From Alphaproteobacteria bacterium MarineAlpha5_Bin5 (GTDB taxonomy: Bacteria > Pseudomonadota > Alphaproteobacteria > HIMB59 > GCA-002718135): a stretch of 64,000 nt of DNA. This document shows, in pieces, positions 48,828 to 58,844 of the stretch (the first letter of the stretch is position 1; each line of letters starts with the position of its first letter). The translations under genes and the position numbers were made by a program. Location: positions 1 through 64,000 of the forward strand of contig PTKZ01000007.1 in assembly GCA_002938205.1 (NCBI GenBank), given 5' to 3'. The notes beneath the pieces are model-generated. The model did not search any database, had not been told where the DNA came from, and was given only the letters and a program-made list of their open reading frames with translations.

Positions 48828-49666
48828 TGAAAAAAATTAAAAAAATTGCATTTTGGTTTTTGGTTTTATTTCTTTTAATCTTAGTTTGCATGCCAGGCAT
48901 TTGGATTTTTATAAGTGCTTTTCGTCCAAATCCAGAAATCTTGGCTAAACCAGCTAATTGGATTCCAGATAGATGGACAATTTATGAGTTTACACAAATG
49001 TTTAGCATTAGTGGTTATGTATCTGTTCCAGCATTTAAATATTTAATGAATTCAGTGATTATTTCTTCCGTGAGTACAGTCATAGCAATAACAATAGGTA
49101 TGATGGGTGGCTATGCTTTTGCTCGATATAATTTTAAAGGTAAAAATAAAATTTTTCTAGGATTGATGCTTGCAAGAGCAGTGCCAGGCATTTCTTTAAG
49201 CTTACCTCTTTTTATTCTTTTTGCTAAAATAGGAATAATAAATACTTCTTTTGGAGTTATAATTGTTTATGTTGCAATGAATGTGCCATTTACAATTTGG
49301 TTAACTGATGGTTTTTTTAGACAGATACCAAAAGAGATGTCTGAAGTAGCCAGAACAGATGGCTGTACAAGATTGCAAGCATTTTGGAATGTTGAATTAC
49401 CACTTGCAGGACCAGGTATTGGAGCAGCTGCAATTTTTGCTTTTCTACTTTCATGGAATGAATATGCATTAGCTTCAGTTTTAACAAGAACAGTTCATTC
49501 AAAAACTTTACCTATAGGCATGATGGATTATTTAGATGAATTTACAATTAACTGGGCAGGTATGTGCGCTATAGCAGTTGTAATGATAGTGCCAGCAGTA
49601 ATATTAACGTTTATAGTTCAAAAGCATTTAGTTTCTGGATTAACTTTTGGAGGTGTAAAAGGATAA
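48827..49666 (+). CDS. Carbohydrate ABC transporter permease
   Basis: IPKEMSEVARTDGCTRLQAFWNVELPLAGPGIGAAAIFAFLLSWNEYALA; C-terminal QKHLVSGLTFGGVKG. Confidence 0.95.
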   Translation: MKKIKKIAFWFLVLFLLILVCMPGIWIFISAFRPNPEILAKPANWIPDRWTIYEFTQMFSISGYVSVPAFKYLMNSVIISSVSTVIAITIGMMGGYAFARYNFKGKNKIFLGLMLARAVPGISLSLPLFILFAKIGIINTSFGVIIVYVAMNVPFTIWLTDGFFRQIPKEMSEVARTDGCTRLQAFWNVELPLAGPGIGAAAIFAFLLSWNEYALASVLTRTVHSKTLPIGMMDYLDEFTINWAGMCAIAVVMIVPAVILTFIVQKHLVSGLTFGGVKG

Positions 49667-49667
49667 T

Positions 49668-50765
49668 ATGGCTAATGTTGATTTAAAAAATCTTACAAAA
49701 AAATATGGTGAAGTAATTGCTGTTCAAAACATGGATTTAAGTATTCCTCACAATGAATTTCTAGTTTTAGTTGGTCCTTCAGGATGTGGAAAATCTACAA
49801 CCTTGAGAATGATTGCAGGTTTAGAAGAAATTACTAGTGGAGAAATATATATAGGTGATCAATTAGTTAATGAAAAAGATCCTAAAGACAGGAATGTTTC
49901 AATGGTTTTTCAAAATTATGCATTATACCCTCATATGACTGTAGAAGAAAATTTAGGTTTTAGTTTAAAAATTGCCAAAGTTGATAAAAATGAAATTGAA
50001 ACAAGAGTTAAGGAAGCTGTACAAATACTAGGATTAGAAGAATTACAAAAAAGAAAACCCTCACAACTTTCAGGAGGTCAAAGGCAAAGAGTAGCTATGG
50101 GAAGAGCAATAGTAAGAAGACCAGATGCATTTCTATTTGATGAACCTTTATCAAATTTAGATGCAAAACTTCGTACTCAAATGAGAACAGAGATAAAAAA
50201 ACTACATCAAAAATTAAAAACAACAATAATTTATGTAACGCATGATCAAGTAGAAGCAATGACTTTAGCAGACCGAATCATTATTATGAAAGATGGATAT
50301 ATTGAACAAATTGGCTCACCCATTGAAGTTTTTAATAAACCAGTAAATGTGTTTGTAGCGACTTTTATAGGTAGTCCACCAATGAATATTTTAACTTGTG
50401 ATATTATTTCAAAAGATCAAAAAGTAAAAATAAAAATTGATAACGAAATTTATTTAGATTGCCCAGAAAATTTCAAAGATCTTTTTAATAATAAAAGTAA
50501 AGTTTATTTAGGTATTAGAGCAGAAGATTTAAAACCTGTAGAAAAGAACACAATAGATAATAATGATTGGTTTTTTTCAAAAGAAATTGACTTAGCCGAA
50601 CCTTTAGGCACTGAAACACAGCTTTTTTTTCATCTAAATGGGAAAGAAATTATTAGCAGAATGTACAATCCTTACCCAGTAAGCATAGGAGATAAAATCA
50701 ATTTTCAAATTGATACTTCAAAAATACACTTTTTTGATATTGATACTGAAAAAACTTTGTTTTAA
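49668..50765 (+). CDS. ABC transporter ATP-binding protein (UgpC/MalK-like)
   Basis: GPSGCGKSTTLRMIAGLEEITSG, LSGGQRQRVAMGRAIVRRPDAFLFDEPLSNLDAKLR and VTHDQVEAMTLADRI. Confidence 0.96.
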   Translation: MANVDLKNLTKKYGEVIAVQNMDLSIPHNEFLVLVGPSGCGKSTTLRMIAGLEEITSGEIYIGDQLVNEKDPKDRNVSMVFQNYALYPHMTVEENLGFSLKIAKVDKNEIETRVKEAVQILGLEELQKRKPSQLSGGQRQRVAMGRAIVRRPDAFLFDEPLSNLDAKLRTQMRTEIKKLHQKLKTTIIYVTHDQVEAMTLADRIIIMKDGYIEQIGSPIEVFNKPVNVFVATFIGSPPMNILTCDIISKDQKVKIKIDNEIYLDCPENFKDLFNNKSKVYLGIRAEDLKPVEKNTIDNNDWFFSKEIDLAEPLGTETQLFFHLNGKEIISRMYNPYPVSIGDKINFQIDTSKIHFFDIDTEKTLF

Positions 50766-51799
50766 TATTTTTTTGCAGCTTCTACTAATCTTAAAAGTTT
50801 TTTTCTTGTAATTTCAATAGGCACATGGCCAAAACCACATTCGCTTGATAAGATTATTCTATCTTTTCCAAACTTTTCAAAAACAGGTTTAATTCTATTA
50901 TGGATCAATTCTACGCTTTCAATTTCATCCGTTCTTTGATCTACTACACCAAAAGATAAAATTCCATTAAACTTATATTGTTCAAATACATCCAGCATGT
51001 TGTAATGAAGAGTACAGTGCTCAAGATGCAACTCATGGATTTTTAATTTTTTTAGACCATCAAGCATATCATTATATTTACCAAAATAACCTCTTTTTCT
51101 GTGAGCGTTTCCACCACATATGTGAAGACTAAAGTGAATATTTGGAAATGCTTCAGTAATATTATTTATAACATCAGCAGCCCATTCACATTCATGGGGC
51201 GCTTCAGTTAACACTGGTTCATCTAATTGTATTCTTTCACAACCTGCATTTTCTAATTCGGAAATTTCATTTTTAATACAGCTTGCATAAGCATATGCTA
51301 GAGCTTTATCATCTTTATACAGTTCTTTATTTTCATTAACTGAAAATCTAGACAACATATGAGGTCCTGTAATTGTTTGTTTTACGATAACATTACCCTT
51401 TGCTGCATTTTGAGCTCTTTTCCATTTAGTGGCTAGATCCCATTTTTGATTTTTAATTTCTCCATTTACAACTGCACATTCTATACCAAAACCACCTTTT
51501 TCATTTACCAATGGATGCGCCTTGGACAAATCAACATTTTCAGTTGATCCTCCCAATGTAAATTGCTTATATTTTTTTTCTTCACAATTTACACCATCAA
51601 TACGTAATTGATAAAACCAATACATATTTTCTCTATAAGCTTCTCCATCAGTTATAAAATCCAAACCTAAATCACATTGATCTTGCACAGCCCAGTCAAT
51701 CATTTCAAAAGCTTCCTCATTGCTAACACTAGGTTTTCTGAGCGTATCTTTTGGTTTATTTTTTCTTGGATAACTTCCGACTGTTGTTGTTTTTAACAT
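50762..51799 (-). CDS. MetE C-terminal-like (cobalamin-independent methionine synthase II family) protein
   Basis: TTTVGSYPRKNKPKDTLRKPSVSNEEAFEMIDWAVQDQCDLGLDFITDGEAYREN, QLDEPVLTEAP, LHICGGNAH and SSECGFGHVP. Confidence 0.85.
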   Translation of the reverse strand: MLKTTTVGSYPRKNKPKDTLRKPSVSNEEAFEMIDWAVQDQCDLGLDFITDGEAYRENMYWFYQLRIDGVNCEEKKYKQFTLGGSTENVDLSKAHPLVNEKGGFGIECAVVNGEIKNQKWDLATKWKRAQNAAKGNVIVKQTITGPHMLSRFSVNENKELYKDDKALAYAYASCIKNEISELENAGCERIQLDEPVLTEAPHECEWAADVINNITEAFPNIHFSLHICGGNAHRKRGYFGKYNDMLDGLKKLKIHELHLEHCTLHYNMLDVFEQYKFNGILSFGVVDQRTDEIESVELIHNRIKPVFEKFGKDRIILSSECGFGHVPIEITRKKLLRLVEAAKKY

Positions 51800-51807
51800 T
51801 TTAATTC

Positions 51808-52788
51808 TTATTCAATAACATTTAAACCATTTGATAAACGAGCTTCATTCATATGTGCTCTAATTCCTTCTTTTAAACTTTTTGGCACAAATGATAATTC
51901 GTTTCTTATTCTTGAGTCATCTTGATCATCAATAAATGGCGTTGGTGAACCCTTTTCATCAAAAGAAATTATTGCATTCGGCACAAGTTCTTTAATTATA
52001 TTTTTTATTTGAATTCCTGAAGCAGTTTCAGAGCCTGTATTATATACAAAATGATTCAAATTATCTTTAAGAGCTAATTGTATTAACTGTTCAGCGCAAT
52101 CCTCAACGTAAATATAATTATCTTTATTTTCTTTTGGAAATGGTAGATGAACCGGTTTCCCAAGAGCAGGATTTGTTGCAAATTCTTCAGCCCACATTAA
52201 AGAACTTCTTTTACGACCAAAACCAAAAACAACTGAGGGTCTTGTACAAGCAATTTTAGCCTTATGTTTTTTTACATATTTTTCAGCCATAAATTCATTT
52301 AATAGTTTCATTACAGCATAGGTAAATAATTGATGTTGAAGACCGCAATAATCAGTTTCGCGAACTTGTTTATCTCCATATAATTTTTGTGAATCTCCAT
52401 ATACACTTTGACTACTTGGAAACACCATTTTTTTTAAATTATAATCGACAACAGATTGAAAGAGATTAGTCATGCCTACAATATTAATTTCAGCGCCTTT
52501 AACTGGATTATTATCTATAAGATTACTCATTTGATAACCACAAGCTATTATATGAGTAATTTTTTTTGTTTCTAAAATATTTTTTAACTCTGATTTTGAT
52601 TTGATATTGAATTCAATTAGATTTAATTTGTTGTGGTTTTGTTTTTTTAAATCTAAATAATTATAAAAAGAATCTTTTTCATTATCTATATTAATGTCTG
52701 AAGCAATTACTTCAAAGTTTTTATTTAAAAGCTGTCTTACAACTCTCTTACCTATAAAACCAGTACCACCAGTAACTAAAAAAACCAT
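51808..52788 (-). CDS. NAD-dependent epimerase/dehydratase
   Basis: FLVTGGTGFIGKRVVRQLL, FPSSQSVYGDSQ and FTYAVMKLLNEFMA. Confidence 0.9.
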   Translation of the reverse strand: MVFLVTGGTGFIGKRVVRQLLNKNFEVIASDINIDNEKDSFYNYLDLKKQNHNKLNLIEFNIKSKSELKNILETKKITHIIACGYQMSNLIDNNPVKGAEINIVGMTNLFQSVVDYNLKKMVFPSSQSVYGDSQKLYGDKQVRETDYCGLQHQLFTYAVMKLLNEFMAEKYVKKHKAKIACTRPSVVFGFGRKRSSLMWAEEFATNPALGKPVHLPFPKENKDNYIYVEDCAEQLIQLALKDNLNHFVYNTGSETASGIQIKNIIKELVPNAIISFDEKGSPTPFIDDQDDSRIRNELSFVPKSLKEGIRAHMNEARLSNGLNVIE

Positions 52789-52850
52789 ATTTTCAACTTA
52801 CTATCATATGCTTGAATTATCAATTTTTTCATATATGAAAGTCAAAATTT

Positions 52851-53657
52851 ATGAGCAAAAAAAGTTATAATGCTCCTGCTCTGGACAAGGGATTGGATAT
52901 AATTGAACTATTAGCAGTATCTGCTCATGGTTTAACCCAAGCACAAATAGCTGGACATTTAAAAAAATCAGTAAACGAAATTTATCGCATGTTAAATACC
53001 CTTAAGCAAAGAGATTATTTAGAATTTGATTCTAAAACAGATAATTATAAACTTTCCTATAAGTTATTGAATCTTGCTGCTTCATTTAACCCTACTAAAG
53101 CGCTTTTGGAAAAGGCAAATCCAATAATGAGAGAGGTCTCCACAATAATAAAACAATCAATTCATTTATCAATTTATACAGCTGGTAAGCTACTTGTTAT
53201 TTCTCAGTATGATAGTGATTCAAAGTTTAATTACCATGTTACTGTAGGTTCAACTTTTGATTTACTTGAAACTTCATCAGGCAGGGTAATTTTAACTTTT
53301 CAATCTGAGTATGAAAGAAAAAGAAGATTGATAAGACGTAAGACTTTTTTATCTCTTGAAAAAAATTCAAATCTACCTGCAAGTAAATTGAAAGAACTGG
53401 AAAAAAAATATACCAAAAAAACTATTCATAAAATAAAAAAAGATGGCTGTGAAGTAGTAAAAAGCTTGCAGATACTTGGCATTACTAATATTTCGTATCC
53501 GATATTCGATAATTCAGGGTATGCAATTGCAGCCCTAACAAGCCCATTTTTAAGCAGACTAAATGAAAAAAATACTAGTGTCAAAAAAGCTAGTTCTATA
53601 ATAGGAAAATATGCTAGAAAATTATCTAATGATCTTGGGCATGCTCAATACTCTTAA
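52851..53657 (+). CDS. IclR-family transcriptional regulator
   Basis: ALDKGLDIIELLAVSAHGLTQAQIAGHLKKSVNEIYRMLNTLKQRDYLEFDSKTDNYKLSYKLLNLA. Confidence 0.94.
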   Translation: MSKKSYNAPALDKGLDIIELLAVSAHGLTQAQIAGHLKKSVNEIYRMLNTLKQRDYLEFDSKTDNYKLSYKLLNLAASFNPTKALLEKANPIMREVSTIIKQSIHLSIYTAGKLLVISQYDSDSKFNYHVTVGSTFDLLETSSGRVILTFQSEYERKRRLIRRKTFLSLEKNSNLPASKLKELEKKYTKKTIHKIKKDGCEVVKSLQILGITNISYPIFDNSGYAIAALTSPFLSRLNEKNTSVKKASSIIGKYARKLSNDLGHAQYS

Positions 53658-53684
53658 AATTATTATTAATAATTAGTTAAATAC

Positions 53685-54332
53685 ATGATTGATTTTGTAG
53701 AAAGATTATCAAAATGTTATACAGGTGTTGTGCATGATATCATGCGTGATATTGGTTACAAAAATTTTACTTTGCCTCCACAAATTAGGCCGTGTAAAAA
53801 TAATCATATTTTAGCAGGGCAAATATTTACATTAGAGGGTGAGGTTGATGAATCTCAAAGTCACCATGACTCTTTATTAGCATGGACAGGATTTTTATCT
53901 AAAGCACCACAAAACAAGGTAATAATTTGCCAACCAAATAATAATGAAGTAGCATTAATGGGTGAGCTTTCTGCAGAAACATTGCAATTGAAAGGAGTTA
54001 GAGGATATATTGTTGATGGTGGAGTTAGAGATATGGACTTCATTTTAAAAATTGATTTTCCAGTATGGAGTAAGTTTTTTACTCCTCGCGATGTAGTTAA
54101 ATTTTGGAAACCTACTAGTTATGAAAATGAAATAATTATTGGAAATGTAAAAATTAATAATGATGACTATGTTTTAGCCGATATAGATGGAATTGTAATT
54201 ATTCCAAAAGAAAATATTGCTGAAATATTAGAAAAATCTGAAAAACTCATTAATACTGAAAACTTGGTTAGAAAAGCGATTAAAGAAGGCATGGATCCAC
54301 AAGAAGCCTATATTAAATTTAGCGCTTTTTAA
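53685..54332 (+). CDS. RraA/HMG-aldolase-family protein
   Basis: KGVRGYIVDGGVRDMDFIL and DYVLADIDGIVIIPKENI. Confidence 0.92.
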   Translation: MIDFVERLSKCYTGVVHDIMRDIGYKNFTLPPQIRPCKNNHILAGQIFTLEGEVDESQSHHDSLLAWTGFLSKAPQNKVIICQPNNNEVALMGELSAETLQLKGVRGYIVDGGVRDMDFILKIDFPVWSKFFTPRDVVKFWKPTSYENEIIIGNVKINNDDYVLADIDGIVIIPKENIAEILEKSEKLINTENLVRKAIKEGMDPQEAYIKFSAF

Positions 54333-54787
54333 ATTATATTCTTTTCTTTTCTTTCTACTAGCAAAACATGCTCAGAATAACTAACACATTTTTTATTTTG
54401 ATTTACTACTTCACATGCTTCAACTACTTGTCCGTATTCTGGTCTTTTCGGATCATCTTTTTTTTCTTTAATCGTTACAATTGTAGTAATAGTATCTCCA
54501 ATAAATACTGGGTTTGGAAATCTTAATCTTTCAAATCCATAAGTAAAAGCTTTCGGATTTACTTTACCAGCAGTGAGTGCAATACCTATCGAGTGAGTTA
54601 AACTGAACTGCGCTACACGCTGACCAAAAGGACCTTTTTTTGCAAATTCAGCATCAACATGATGTGGAAAAAAATCTCCTGTATGCATAGCATGCATTAC
54701 TATGTCAGTTTCTGTAATTGTTCTTGAAGGTGTTGTTCTTTGATCTCCTATATTATAATCTTCATAGTATTGTACAACTTCTATCAT
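54329..54787 (-). CDS. MaoC-family dehydratase
   Basis: [24 protein letters not shown] hot-dog hydratase motif and [23 protein letters not shown]. Confidence 0.92.
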   Translation of the reverse strand: MIEVVQYYEDYNIGDQRTTPSRTITETDIVMHAMHTGDFFPHHVDAEFAKKGPFGQRVAQFSLTHSIGIALTAGKVNPKAFTYGFERLRFPNPVFIGDTITTIVTIKEKKDDPKRPEYGQVVEACEVVNQNKKCVSYSEHVLLVERKEKNII

Positions 54788-54880
54788 AAGCTCCCTTTTA
54801 ATATATTTATTATAGTATTTTATAAACTTTCTTTCTTCTACAAAAAATGTATATTTATATGTGAATATTATTTTTTACAT

Positions 54881-55447
54881 ATGAATGATCAGAATGAGCA
54901 CAAACCAACTATTGGCATAGAATCCACAAACCCGCAAGATATGCCTGATGAACATGCAAAGATTCCGGTGTGGAATTCAGAAAACTGGTTTTATGAAGAT
55001 GTTATTATTGGACATAAAATTAGATCACTTAGGAGAACAATTTCTGAAGGCGAGGCAATGCAATTTAATATGATGGTTTTAGATATGCATCCTTATGTAG
55101 CAGATGAACACTTTGCTTCAAAGGAAGGTATTTTTAATAAACGATTAGTTGCAGGCGCCATGGTATTTTCTTATGGTCTCGGATTAGTTGCAACAAATTG
55201 TGTTAATTCTTTTAGCTATGGTTATGATAAATTAAGATTTATAAAGCCAGTTTTTATTGGTGATACAATATATTCTATTCGGACTAATATGGAAAAACGA
55301 CCTAAGTACCTTAAGATGGGACTTGTTAGAACCAGTTATGAAGTTTTTAAAGAAGAAGGAGAATTAGTTTTGTATTGTGAACACCTTCATTCTGTCAAAT
55401 ATAAGAAACCTGAAAAATTTAAAGATAAGGCAGAGGTAAAAAAATAA
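54881..55447 (+). CDS. MaoC-like protein, apparently lacking the canonical catalytic His
   Basis: [36 protein letters not shown] and [22 protein letters not shown]. Start MNDQNEHKP at 54881 preferred over the track's 54740. Confidence 0.87.
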   Translation: MNDQNEHKPTIGIESTNPQDMPDEHAKIPVWNSENWFYEDVIIGHKIRSLRRTISEGEAMQFNMMVLDMHPYVADEHFASKEGIFNKRLVAGAMVFSYGLGLVATNCVNSFSYGYDKLRFIKPVFIGDTIYSIRTNMEKRPKYLKMGLVRTSYEVFKEEGELVLYCEHLHSVKYKKPEKFKDKAEVKK

Positions 55448-56593
55448 ATGCAAGTTATCAAAGGGATAGCCTGGGATCATCCCAGAGGTTTTGATCCTAT
55501 GGTTGCTACAGCAGCAGAATTCAAAAAAAATAATCCTAATTTTAATATTGTTTGGGAAAAAAGACCTTTGCAAGCTTTTGCCGATAGACCAATTGAAAAC
55601 ATGGCTTATGAATATGATTTGATGGTTATTGATCACCCACATGTTGGTGAAGCTTCAAGAAAAGGATTAATATATGAGCTAAATAATTTTTTAGAATATA
55701 AAGATGATTTAAATTCTTTTAAAAATAGTACTGTTGGACTTTCACATCAAAGTTATAATTTTAATGAAAACCAATATGCTCTTTCAATTGACGCAGCTGC
55801 ACCTGTAAGTGCATTTAGAAAAGATTTAATCGAAAATATTCCTAAAACTTTTGAAGAAACGATTAAATTAGCTGAAAAATCTCTTGTAATTTGGCCTATA
55901 AAACCTATTGATGCAATTTCGTGTTTTAATTCAATTGCAGCTAATTTAGGCAAACCTATTAATAATGTTGCTGAGCAGTTTATTGATTTATCAACGGGTA
56001 AATTAATATTAAAAATGATGAAGCAATTAGCTGATTTAGTGCCTACAGATTGTCTAAAAATGAATCCAATAAATGTTTTGGATCATATGTCTTCTAATGA
56101 TGAATTTATTTTTTGCCCAATGCTTTATGGTTATTCTAATTATTCAAGAAAGAATTTTAGAAAATCAATAATTTATTTTGGAAACATAATTTCTTTTGAT
56201 GAAAATAATAAAAATTGTAGTGGATCACAAATAGGAGGTACAGGTTTAGCTGTTTCTAAAAGTACAAAAAATTTAGCTATAGCTCTTAAGTATGCTTTTT
56301 GGATTGCTTCTGAAGATTGTCAAAAGGGATTATTTTTTAATTCTGGAGGTCAGCCTTCACATATAAGCGCTTGGAAAGATAAAGAAGTAAATAATAATTG
56401 TAATCAATTCTTTGAAAATACCTTGGAAACACTTAAAAAAAGTTGGGTAAGACCAAGGTATGATGGCTATATGTATTTTCAAGATATAGGCGGTACATTG
56501 GTAAATAAATTCTTAAAAGGAGAAACTTCGATTGACTTTACTATAAATGAGATGAAAAAAGAATTTGAGAAAAGTTTTTATGTCAACAAATAA
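55448..56593 (+). CDS. Solute-binding-protein-like protein without a signal peptide
   Basis: DHPHVGEASRKGLIYELNNFLEYKDDL, GGTGLAVSKSTKNLAIALKYAFWIASEDCQKGLFFNSGGQPS, resembles CUT1 SBP. Starts MQVIKGIAWDHPRG; an in-frame TAA sits immediately upstream. Confidence 0.82.
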   Translation: MQVIKGIAWDHPRGFDPMVATAAEFKKNNPNFNIVWEKRPLQAFADRPIENMAYEYDLMVIDHPHVGEASRKGLIYELNNFLEYKDDLNSFKNSTVGLSHQSYNFNENQYALSIDAAAPVSAFRKDLIENIPKTFEETIKLAEKSLVIWPIKPIDAISCFNSIAANLGKPINNVAEQFIDLSTGKLILKMMKQLADLVPTDCLKMNPINVLDHMSSNDEFIFCPMLYGYSNYSRKNFRKSIIYFGNIISFDENNKNCSGSQIGGTGLAVSKSTKNLAIALKYAFWIASEDCQKGLFFNSGGQPSHISAWKDKEVNNNCNQFFENTLETLKKSWVRPRYDGYMYFQDIGGTLVNKFLKGETSIDFTINEMKKEFEKSFYVNK

Positions 56594-57734
56594 CAAACCA
56601 TTAGAGGGAATAACTGTTCTTGAATTTAGTCAATTTTTATCTGGCCCTGTCGCTGGATTAAGATTAGCTGATTTAGGCGCAAGAGTAATTAAAATTGAAA
56701 GACCTGGCGTAGGAGATCTTTGCAGGAATCTATATATAAGTGACACTGATTTAGATGGTGATAGCACGCTTTTTCATGCAATTAATAGAAATAAAGAAAG
56801 CTTTGCTGCGAATTTAAAGGATGAAAAAGATTTAATAAAATTAAAAAAACTAATTTCGAAAGCAGACATAATAACTCAGAATTTTCGTCCAGGAGTAATA
56901 GATCGTATTGGACTTGATTATGAAAGTGTTAAAAAAATTAATCCAAAAATTATCTATGGAAGTATCAGTGGCTATGGTGATACTGGACCTTGGAAAGATT
57001 TACCCGGTCAAGATCTTTTAGCACAATCTAGATCTGGACTAGTTTGGTTAAATGGCAATGGAGGAGATGCTCCTACACCAATGGGTCTTGCTGCAGCTGA
57101 TATGTTAGCTGGTCATTACATGGTCGAAGGCATATTATCTTCTCTTGTTAAATCTTTGAAGACAGGAGTTGGGTGTAAAGTTGAGACTAGTTTAATGGAA
57201 GCTTTACTAGATTTTCAATTTGAAGTTTTAACAACTTATTTAAATGACGGAAATAGAAAGCCAGAAAGAAGTTCTTACAATAATGCTCATGCTTATTTAT
57301 CTGCACCTTATGGTATTTACAAAACTAAAGATGGATATATTGCAATAGCAATGACTCCAGTGCCAAAGTTAGGAGAATTACTGAAACTCGAATCAATTGT
57401 TAGTTATACTGACCAAAAAGAATGGTTTAGTAAAAGAGATGAAATTAAGAAATTAATTGGAGATTGGTTAGAAACTCAAAGTACCAAATATTGGTTGGAT
57501 ATATTGCAACCAGCAGATATCTGGTGTGCTGAAGTTCTAGAATGGGATCAAATGATGAAAAATGATGGCTTTAAAGTAATTGATATGTTGCAAAGAATAA
57601 CCAGATCGGATGGTTTAGATATAGAAACTTTAAGATGTCCAATCAGAATTAATAACCAAATTTATAAAAATGCAAAAGCTGCCCCAATAATTGGACAAGA
57701 TACAGAGAAAATAATCAAAGAGTTTTCACTTTAA
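56580..57734 (+). CDS. CaiB/BaiF CoA-transferase family protein
   Basis: LEGITVLEFSQFLSGPVAGLRLADLGARVIKIERPGVGDLCR, ITQNFRPGVIDRIGLDYE and GSISGYGDTGPWKDLPGQDLLAQSRSGL. Confidence 0.95.
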   Translation: MSTNNKPLEGITVLEFSQFLSGPVAGLRLADLGARVIKIERPGVGDLCRNLYISDTDLDGDSTLFHAINRNKESFAANLKDEKDLIKLKKLISKADIITQNFRPGVIDRIGLDYESVKKINPKIIYGSISGYGDTGPWKDLPGQDLLAQSRSGLVWLNGNGGDAPTPMGLAAADMLAGHYMVEGILSSLVKSLKTGVGCKVETSLMEALLDFQFEVLTTYLNDGNRKPERSSYNNAHAYLSAPYGIYKTKDGYIAIAMTPVPKLGELLKLESIVSYTDQKEWFSKRDEIKKLIGDWLETQSTKYWLDILQPADIWCAEVLEWDQMMKNDGFKVIDMLQRITRSDGLDIETLRCPIRINNQIYKNAKAAPIIGQDTEKIIKEFSL

Positions 57735-57735
57735 A

Positions 57736-58842
57736 ATGAAAATATCAAATATAGAAATTAGAATGTGTAGACATAATGAGACAGTAATGAAAGATTCTGA
57801 AATGAGAGATGGAAAAAAATCAGATCTAGAATTTTTAGTCATTACTTTTCAAACAGATGAGGGATTAACTAGCTCAACTTTTGGTTTTGCAGGTAGGGGG
57901 GCTGAAATGGCTGGTGAAATTGCCAATAGTATTTTTAAACCATTTTTTATTGGTCGAGACCCTTTATACCGCGAACAACATTGGCACGAATACAGGATGG
58001 CTGACAGATGGTGGAATCATGCACCAATATATAGTTATGGACCATTTGATATAAATTGTTGGCTTTTAGCTTCAATCCAGGCTGGACTACCTTTGTATAA
58101 ATATATGGGCGCATACAGAGATAAAGTGCCAATTTATGGAAGTTCTTTGGTTCTAGATACACCAGAAGCGTATGCTAAAGAAGCACTTGAGTATAAGAAT
58201 AGAGGTTTTAATGCCTATAAACTTCATCCTCCTGGGAGGTATGATTTTGATTTGGAAGCTCACAAAAAGGTTCGCGAGAGAGTTGGAAATGATTTTAAAT
58301 TAATGAGTGATCCAGTAGCACCTTATAACTTTGAACAAGCATTGCGGTTTGGTAGAGAATTAGAAAAACTAAATTATTATTGGTATGAAGAGCCGTTATT
58401 TGATGAGAATTTTCACAATCTTCGTGAACTTACTAGAATTTTGGATATTCCAATAATTGGCACTGAAGTAATTGCAAAACATCCTTACAGTGTTGCCGAA
58501 TGTATATCAACAAGAGTGGTTGATATGGTTAGAGCAGATGTATCTTGGAGTGGAGGAATAACTGCTACATTAAAAACAGCTCATTTAGCAGAAAGCTTTG
58601 GTGTACAATGTGAAATACATACTGCAATATATCATCCTTTAGAACTAGTTAATTTACATTGTTGTGCAGCAATTAAAAATTCAGAATTTTTTGAAGTACT
58701 AGTTCCATATGAATATTTTAATTTTGGCTTAAAAGAATCTATTGATGTTAAAGATGGTTACGCTCATTTGCCTAATAAACCAGGTTTAGGTATAGATCTA
58801 GATTGGGACTTTATTGACAATACAACTTTTAAAAAAATATAG
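57736..58842 (+). CDS. MR/MLE enolase-superfamily enzyme, KxH motif
   Basis: FDINCWLLASIQAGLPLYKYMGAYRDKVPIYGSS, AYKLHPPG, LMSDPVAPYNF, YEEPLFDEN and PNKPGLGIDLDWDFI. Confidence 0.9.
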   Translation: MKISNIEIRMCRHNETVMKDSEMRDGKKSDLEFLVITFQTDEGLTSSTFGFAGRGAEMAGEIANSIFKPFFIGRDPLYREQHWHEYRMADRWWNHAPIYSYGPFDINCWLLASIQAGLPLYKYMGAYRDKVPIYGSSLVLDTPEAYAKEALEYKNRGFNAYKLHPPGRYDFDLEAHKKVRERVGNDFKLMSDPVAPYNFEQALRFGRELEKLNYYWYEEPLFDENFHNLRELTRILDIPIIGTEVIAKHPYSVAECISTRVVDMVRADVSWSGGITATLKTAHLAESFGVQCEIHTAIYHPLELVNLHCCAAIKNSEFFEVLVPYEYFNFGLKESIDVKDGYAHLPNKPGLGIDLDWDFIDNTTFKKI

Positions 58843-58844
58843 AT

